Source: Selenomonas timonae | Lineage (GTDB): Bacteria; Bacillota; Negativicutes; Selenomonadales; Selenomonadaceae | Reading direction: 5' to 3' | Length of the DNA stretch: 64,000 nucleotides | NCBI RefSeq assembly: GCF_014250475.1 | Contig: NZ_CP060204.1 | Location: 1,501,001 to 1,565,000, forward strand | In this document: one piece after another, positions 60,042 to 64,000 of the stretch | Layout: the number at the start of each line of letters is the position of its first letter | Position numbering within the stretch: the first letter of the stretch is position 1 | Program-made: the position numbers and the translations under genes | The notes under the pieces: generated by a model | Told to the model about the DNA's origin: nothing | What the model saw: the letters and a program-made list of their open reading frames with translations, nothing else | Databases searched by the model: none

Positions 60042-61349
60042 ATGGCAATTAAGGTAAAACGAGCAGGCGTGCGGCGTGCGCAGTGCAGCTGCAGTATGCC
60101 CGCTGTCTGGTGGGCGCTCTCGTACGCGCGGGGAGCACTGGTTATCTTTCACAGTCCACGCTCCTGTGCACATGTGGTGCGTGAAAAGGATGTCGGCAGC
60201 TTTCACCGTCTGGTCGGTGCGGGCACGTATGCACCGCCGTCGCCCGTACCGCTCCTCACAAGCGGCATCGGTGAGGGCGACGCGGTGTTCGGTGCGGCGG
60301 AGCGTCTGCGTGCGTGCGTCCGCTATGCGGCGGAGAAGTATCATCCGCATGCTGTCTTTATCGGCGGCTCCTGCGTGAGCGGCATCATCGGAGACGATAC
60401 GCGGGCAGTGGCGGAAGAGATGGAGGAGGAACTCGATCTGCCTGTTGTGGCAGTCCCCACGAGCGGCTTTTTGGACAATGAATCCTTTGACGGCTATCTC
60501 TCGGTTGCGCGTGTGCTGACCGACCGCTTTATGCAGCCGCCCGCGCGTGTGCGGCAGGGGACGGTGGCGTTTCTCGGGGACTATGGCGGCTTCTACAGCT
60601 CCTATGTGCAGGAGCTGAAGCGGCTGATCGCGGGGATCGGACTGCAGCTTACGGTACAGTTTCCCACCTATACGCCGCTGGATGAGATACAGGCGGTATC
60701 GGAGGCGGAGCTACTCATTGTGCTCGGCAGTTCGATGTCGGACGAGAAGCAGGAGATGCTCGTCGCGTTCGCAGAGGAGCTGCATACGCGCTTCGGTACG
60801 CCGTACTTTGCCGAGGCGTTTGCGGGCGGTGCGGAGGAGACGGCGCATTGGCTGCGCTGCATCGGTGCACAATGCGGGCGTACGTCGGAGGCGGAGGAGG
60901 TGATCCAACGCGAGGAGGCGGCGTTCGAGTGCGTTCTCGTGCGTGCGCGGAAGATGCTTGACGGGCGGCGCACGGTGCTGGTCGTTGGGCGCGAGCTGCA
61001 CTGGCTGCAGCCAGAGATCCTCCTGCGCCTGATCGAAAAGGCGGGCGTATGTCTCGCCGGGATCATCTTGCTCGCACTCTTTACCGAGGAACAGCGTACC
61101 ACAGTAGAGGAAGGGCTGCGTCAGTGCACGGATGTACCGATCCTTGCGGTGGAGGATTCCGCGAGTGAGGAACTGCTGCGGGCGGTGGATTTCGTATTTA
61201 CCACGCATGAACTCGTGGACGTAGGGCTACGGCAGATCCTGCTCGGCAAGCTGCCCACGGTCGGCTGGGCGATGGAACGGCAGCTCATCGAGGATATGGA
61301 GCACGTACTCTATCGGCATACGGACAGAGGAGGGCTGATCTATGGATGA
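60042..61349 (+). CDS. Nitrogenase component 1-like protein, first subunit
   Basis: 435 residues, related to NifD/K, NifE/N and the BchN/B-type reductases. Three cysteines fall where P-cluster ligands are expected: C17 (CSCSMPAVWWAL, with C15 alongside), C42 (HSPRSCAHV) and C111 (GGSCVSGIIGDDT). The position aligned with FeMo-cofactor Cys275 of NifD is Ser (VLGSSMSDEK), so a bound FeMo-cofactor is unlikely. The distal Rossmann-like repeats are visible (AFLGDYGGFYSS, VLVVGRELHWL). ATG 60042 is preceded by GGAGGACCGAG. It overlaps the next gene by eight bases. No nifH, nifB or nifEN appears in the window, so this is a group IV/uncharacterized nitrogenase-like protein by exclusion. Substrate unknown. 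Confidence 0.82.
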   Translation: MAIKVKRAGVRRAQCSCSMPAVWWALSYARGALVIFHSPRSCAHVVREKDVGSFHRLVGAGTYAPPSPVPLLTSGIGEGDAVFGAAERLRACVRYAAEKYHPHAVFIGGSCVSGIIGDDTRAVAEEMEEELDLPVVAVPTSGFLDNESFDGYLSVARVLTDRFMQPPARVRQGTVAFLGDYGGFYSSYVQELKRLIAGIGLQLTVQFPTYTPLDEIQAVSEAELLIVLGSSMSDEKQEMLVAFAEELHTRFGTPYFAEAFAGGAEETAHWLRCIGAQCGRTSEAEEVIQREEAAFECVLVRARKMLDGRRTVLVVGRELHWLQPEILLRLIEKAGVCLAGIILLALFTEEQRTTVEEGLRQCTDVPILAVEDSASEELLRAVDFVFTTHELVDVGLRQILLGKLPTVGWAMERQLIEDMEHVLYRHTDRGGLIYG

Positions 61350-62634
61350 GGGGGTTCTCTCCTTCGACGATATGTCCGTGTGGATGGAGAGCTGTGCGCT
61401 GACAGGTGCGGCGGCGTTCTTCGCGGGGCTGCGCGGCTGTGCCGTGATCGTCAACGGCCCGCTGTGGTGCTATCTCTTTACGCAGCGGCACATCGAGCAG
61501 AGCCAGAGCGACATCTCGCACCGCATGAAGTGCACACAGCTCGACAACGATGCAATTGTGTTCGGTGCGGAGGAGTATCTGCGCGAAGCCCTACAGCCGC
61601 ATATCGACCATCCGCCCGCGCTGCTCGCCGTCATTAGCGGCAGTTCGGCAAGTCTGATCGGCGATGATGTCGGTGCGATTGCACGCGCGGCGGGGGTGAC
61701 CTGCCCCGTGGTCGCTATTGACAGCGGCGGGCTGGTCGGCAGCTTTGCGGATGGATGGGCGCGTGCCTCCTGCGCGACACTCGATGTGTTGCTCAGAGAG
61801 ACACGGGGAGAGGTGCGGCGCGGGGTCAACCTCATCGGCATGACCTCGTCCTACTACAACGGTGAGGAGGATGTACGGGAGCTTGTACGCCTGTTGACGG
61901 GGGCGGGCTATGAGGTGCGCCACGTATTCGGTTGCGACATGCCACCCGAGAGCATTGGCGATCTCTCACAGGCGGAGCTCAATATCGTTGTGCATGATGA
62001 GCTCGGGCTTGCAGCGGCAAAGCACATCGAACAGCACTGCGGCACGCCGTATATCGCACCGCTTCCCCCGTACGGCCGCGCGGGGACGAAGCGGTGGCTT
62101 GCGGCGATCTTTTCCGCACTGCCGCCCGTATGCGGCGAGGATGCCATGGAGGAGATTGCGGCGGCGGAGCGCAGGGACTTCCTGCGGATCAACGATCTCA
62201 AGAATACGTGGGGAGAGTTGCTCTTTGATACCGCGCTCATCCGTGCGCCGCGCTCGTCGGCGTGGGGGCTTGCCGAGGCACTGCGGACGGAGTGGGCGGA
62301 TGTGCGTCACCTCGCGGTTGCAGCGCAGCTGCGCGAGGACGCTGCTGCCACACAGATCGCGGACGAGCAGCTCGAGGAGACGGATACGGCGCGGGCGCAG
62401 GGAGTGCTCGCGGCGATGGAGCGTGGTCTGCTCATGGGGAGCAGCAGCGAGTCCGTGCTTGCCGACCCGCGCAGGATGCTCTACGTCCCCGTCTCTTATC
62501 CTGTCGTGGATCGGCTCCACATCTCGGATCAGCCGTTTATGGGACTGCGCGGCGCACGGCACATCGAGGACATGCTCTGGAACGGGAGCGTCCTCAGGCG
62601 GGAACTGTCTGTCCGAGCAGGTATACATGGATAA
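61342..62634 (+). CDS. Nitrogenase component 1-like protein, second subunit
   Basis: 430 residues, paralogue and probable partner of the preceding gene. C18 (ESCALTGAAAFF) and C43 (NGPLWCYLF) fit P-cluster-type ligands; C33 and C64 (MKCTQLDND) are extra. The third ligand position is Ser101 (SGSSASLIGDDV), where the partner and NifK have Cys, so the cluster would be asymmetric. The region aligned with cofactor ligand Cys275 has no Cys (VVHDELGLAAAK). It ends at a terminator shared with a broken ABC importer on the other strand. Confidence 0.8.
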   Translation: MDEGVLSFDDMSVWMESCALTGAAAFFAGLRGCAVIVNGPLWCYLFTQRHIEQSQSDISHRMKCTQLDNDAIVFGAEEYLREALQPHIDHPPALLAVISGSSASLIGDDVGAIARAAGVTCPVVAIDSGGLVGSFADGWARASCATLDVLLRETRGEVRRGVNLIGMTSSYYNGEEDVRELVRLLTGAGYEVRHVFGCDMPPESIGDLSQAELNIVVHDELGLAAAKHIEQHCGTPYIAPLPPYGRAGTKRWLAAIFSALPPVCGEDAMEEIAAAERRDFLRINDLKNTWGELLFDTALIRAPRSSAWGLAEALRTEWADVRHLAVAAQLREDAAATQIADEQLEETDTARAQGVLAAMERGLLMGSSSESVLADPRRMLYVPVSYPVVDRLHISDQPFMGLRGARHIEDMLWNGSVLRRELSVRAGIHG

Positions 62635-62656
62635 GATGGCCGCTCTATGAAAAATC

Positions 62657-62693
62657 GGGGCTGCTGCACATTTCTTTCGTGCAGCAGCCCCGT
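62657..62693. terminator. Bidirectional terminator after the nitrogenase-like pair
   Basis: Perfect 12-base stem GGGGCTGCTGCA/TGCAGCAGCCCC, then GTTTCTC. The stem core is the same as at 23972-24010. Confidence 0.8.
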
Positions 62694-62696
62694 TTC

Positions 62697-63155
62697 TCAT
62701 TGATGAGCTTGTGGTGGGAGGGGGACACAGGTGCGTGTCTCGGGGATGTGTTCATACCCGACAATCTTCGCGGTGACCCCATACAGTTTTGTGAGCCGTT
62801 CCTCTGTGATTGTATCGTTTGTCTGTCCCACGAAAAACACGCCGTCCCGCCCCATGATGGCAGTCTGATCTGCACAGTAAAAGGCATGACTTGGTGCATG
62901 TGTCGTCATCATAACCGTGATCCCCGCCGCACTGAGTGTACGGATGCGGTTCATCACGAGCACCTGATTGCCGAAATCGAGGCTCGCCGTGGGCTCGTCC
63001 ATGCAGAGGAGCTGCGGCTGCTGTACAATCGCACATGCCAAGAGGACAAGCTGCCGCTCTCCGCCGCTGATCTTTGTATAGGGAAGCACTGATAAATTCA
63101 GCCGTGCCATCTTGACGCATCTTTTTTGCCCGCACTGTGTCGGCAAATCCTCCAC
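62697..63155 (-). pseudogene. ABC transporter ATPase fragment (iron/siderophore type), N-terminal half lost
   Basis: The visible part carries the ABC signature ISGGERQ, Walker B LLCMDEPTASLD and the H-loop TTHAPSHAF, as in FecE-type ATPases. Walker A and the Q-loop are missing. The first 25 codons (GTG start) come from the 63082-63242 element; native sequence resumes at YTKISGG. Without Walker A it cannot bind ATP normally. It once completed an importer with the binding-protein gene to the right. Confidence 0.85.
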
Positions 63156-63242
63156 ATAGCTTTGGCTATGCGTCCGGTTTGCCTCCTTGTTCGGACGAAA
63201 AATCTACGCCAATCTGACGGACTTCATTTTATCAGCGATTCC
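63082..63242. mobile_element. 161-bp element with terminal inverted repeats at a deletion junction
   Basis: The left end GGAAGCACTGATAAATTCAG (63082-63101) and the right end read inward, GGAATCGCTGATAAAATGAA (63242-63223), share GGAA-C-CTGATAAA-T. The interior has no gene of its own. Its left side supplies the ATPase fragment's new N-terminus and its right side supplies the last codons (KESLIK) and stop of the binding protein. No target duplication is visible, which fits recombination between two copies. MITE-like. Confidence 0.72.
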
Positions 63243-64000
63243 TTAATTCCGGATTCCTCGGGATAGAGACGCGCCGCAAGCCATGAGAGCCCCATAAATC
63301 GATTGACGGAGGGGGGGCGCCCCATCCAATCGTATGGCTTCGATGGCACGCGCAGAACGCGCTGTGACTGCACCGCACGCAGTTCACGCCATGGGAGGGC
63401 GGCGAAGTCTACTTCTGTTTCGGCTGCGAGCACGAGAACCTCGGGATTCCATGCGAGAATCTGCTCCATCGATACCTGACTCATCGAGCCTTCGGCTGGT
63501 GCTGTTGTCACTGCAATGTTATCGGCAAGCAGGTCAACAATCTGTGCATGGAACGACCCTTTGACGACTGCCATATTGCCCTGTGCTCCGCCAAGGTAGA
63601 GCAGTGATGGCTTGTTTTGGTTTTTTGCAGCGAGTTCCGTGCTGTGTGCATACACCGCGTGACAGTAATCAGCGAGTGCATTTCCTTCCGTTTCGCGGCC
63701 GAGGATTTTCCCCAGTGTGCGATATGCCTCATCAGTGTTGTCCAAGCGTGCCTCGATGAAGACTACGGGGATGCCGAGCGATGCTTGAATCTGATCCATA
63801 TCCTCGACAATGGTCGCCTTCTTCTCTCCAACGTCGATAATGACCTGCGGATTCGCGGAGAGCACTGCCTCCTTGTTGAAATTCTTCATGCCGTAAAACT
63901 GACCGAGCACGGGAAGATCGCGGTACTGAGCCCCCACATAGGGGAGCGCAGCATCTTTCCACTGTCCGGAAATACCGACGAGCTTGTCCGGAGCAATGGC
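63224..64000 (-). CDS. Iron/cobalamin-type ABC transporter substrate-binding protein, truncated at both ends
   Basis: About 258 residues visible, N-terminus (signal peptide) beyond the window edge. TroA/FecB-like fold: VLGQFYGMKNFNKEAVLSANPQVIIDVG, IPVVFIEARLD, LLYLGGAQGNM and the late YDWMGRPPSVNRFMGLSWLAARLYP. The natural C-terminal helix is cut at PEESG and replaced by the element-encoded KESLIK. No permease gene lies between it and the ATPase fragment. Ligand unknown: iron chelate, heme, cobalamin and molybdate-type proteins share this fold. Confidence 0.85.
   Translation of the reverse strand, partial: AIAPDKLVGISGQWKDAALPYVGAQYRDLPVLGQFYGMKNFNKEAVLSANPQVIIDVGEKKATIVEDMDQIQASLGIPVVFIEARLDNTDEAYRTLGKILGRETEGNALADYCHAVYAHSTELAAKNQNKPSLLYLGGAQGNMAVVKGSFHAQIVDLLADNIAVTTAPAEGSMSQVSMEQILAWNPEVLVLAAETEVDFAALPWRELRAVQSQRVLRVPSKPYDWMGRPPSVNRFMGLSWLAARLYPEESGIKESLIK

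Noticed and set aside
62060-62090. Third copy of the CTCCCCCGTACG palindromic repeat inside the second nitrogenase-like gene
   Set aside because: Only a short CTTCCCCCGTACGG match with no hairpin partner or flanking repeat blocks.
60042-62634. Genuine nitrogenase or light-independent protochlorophyllide reductase
   Set aside because: No nifH, nifB, nifEN or bch/chl gene is present in the window, and the FeMo-cofactor cysteine is absent at the aligned position.
1-64000. CRISPR arrays, tRNA or rRNA genes, prophage or complete insertion sequences
   Set aside because: No regularly spaced direct repeats, cloverleaf sequences, rRNA stretches or transposase genes were recognised on either strand by reading. 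A short tRNA could be missed without a covariance search.

Overview
The window looks like a chromosomal segment of a GC-rich diderm Firmicute of the class Negativicutes, most likely Selenomonas or a close relative. This is inferred from gene content, not from a marker-gene search. An outer-membrane TonB receptor with ExbB/ExbD/TonB and a periplasmic multiheme cytochrome sits beside Firmicute-style genes: ThiT, an infC-rpmI-rplT leader, PerR, rubrerythrin, FabK, PIN/TRAM YacL and a 2-hydroxyacyl-CoA dehydratase activase. Spermidine synthesis runs through carboxynorspermidine. Genes are dense on both strands and many neighbours are coupled by ATGA overlaps.

Layout. 1-1.8 kb: carboxynorspermidine synthase (5' end missing) and decarboxylase. 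1.9-4.3 kb: a Tat-exported FAD lipoprotein and a five-heme membrane-anchored cytochrome, a probable anaerobic reductase pair. 4.3-7.4 kb: peroxide defence (AhpC, an AhpF-like reductase with inverted domain order, rubrerythrin). 7.4-15.4 kb: thiE, a long imperfect palindrome, a beta-hydroxyacid dehydrogenase, a beta-CASP nuclease and a 1419-residue activase. 15.5-20.2 kb: a LysM-like exported protein, thrS, infC-rpmI-rplT and a SpoU-type methyltransferase. 20.3-29.3 kb: thioredoxin, a GGDEF-EAL protein, queF, pyridoxal kinase, a TatD-linked radical SAM protein, thiT, pheST and zapA. 29.4-33.7 kb: a Fur-boxed TonB receptor-exbB-exbD-tonB operon. 33.7-38.2 kb: yacL, ispD, ispF, fabK and an unknown coiled-coil protein. 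38.2-39.8 kb: an AT-rich AbiE toxin-antitoxin pair. 39.8-44.9 kb: a tandem-domain CobT, Tex, PerR and a catalytically altered AdoMet-decarboxylase homologue. 45.1-52.4 kb: mreBCD-mrdA-minCDE-rodA, a cell shape and division operon. 52.4-60 kb: a fused radical SAM protein, a transglycosylase, a GalT-like protein, trmD, pncB and aroE. 60-64 kb: two nitrogenase-component-1-like genes converging on the wreck of an iron-type ABC importer.

Most striking items. First, the nitrogenase-like pair at 60.0-62.6 kb keeps most P-cluster-type cysteines but has no visible nifH, nifB or nifEN, so its chemistry is unknown. Second, the adjacent importer lost its permease and the ATPase Walker A half, and a 161-bp element with terminal inverted repeats sits exactly at the junction. 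Third, a palindromic repeat present between genes near 23.9 kb is also inside the cobT reading frame and encodes the linker between two CobT domains. Fourth, the AbiEii toxin has no stop codon at its natural end and reads over 1 kb antisense through the unknown gene into fabK.

No tRNA, rRNA, CRISPR array or complete insertion sequence was seen. No gene-free stretch exceeds 300 bases.
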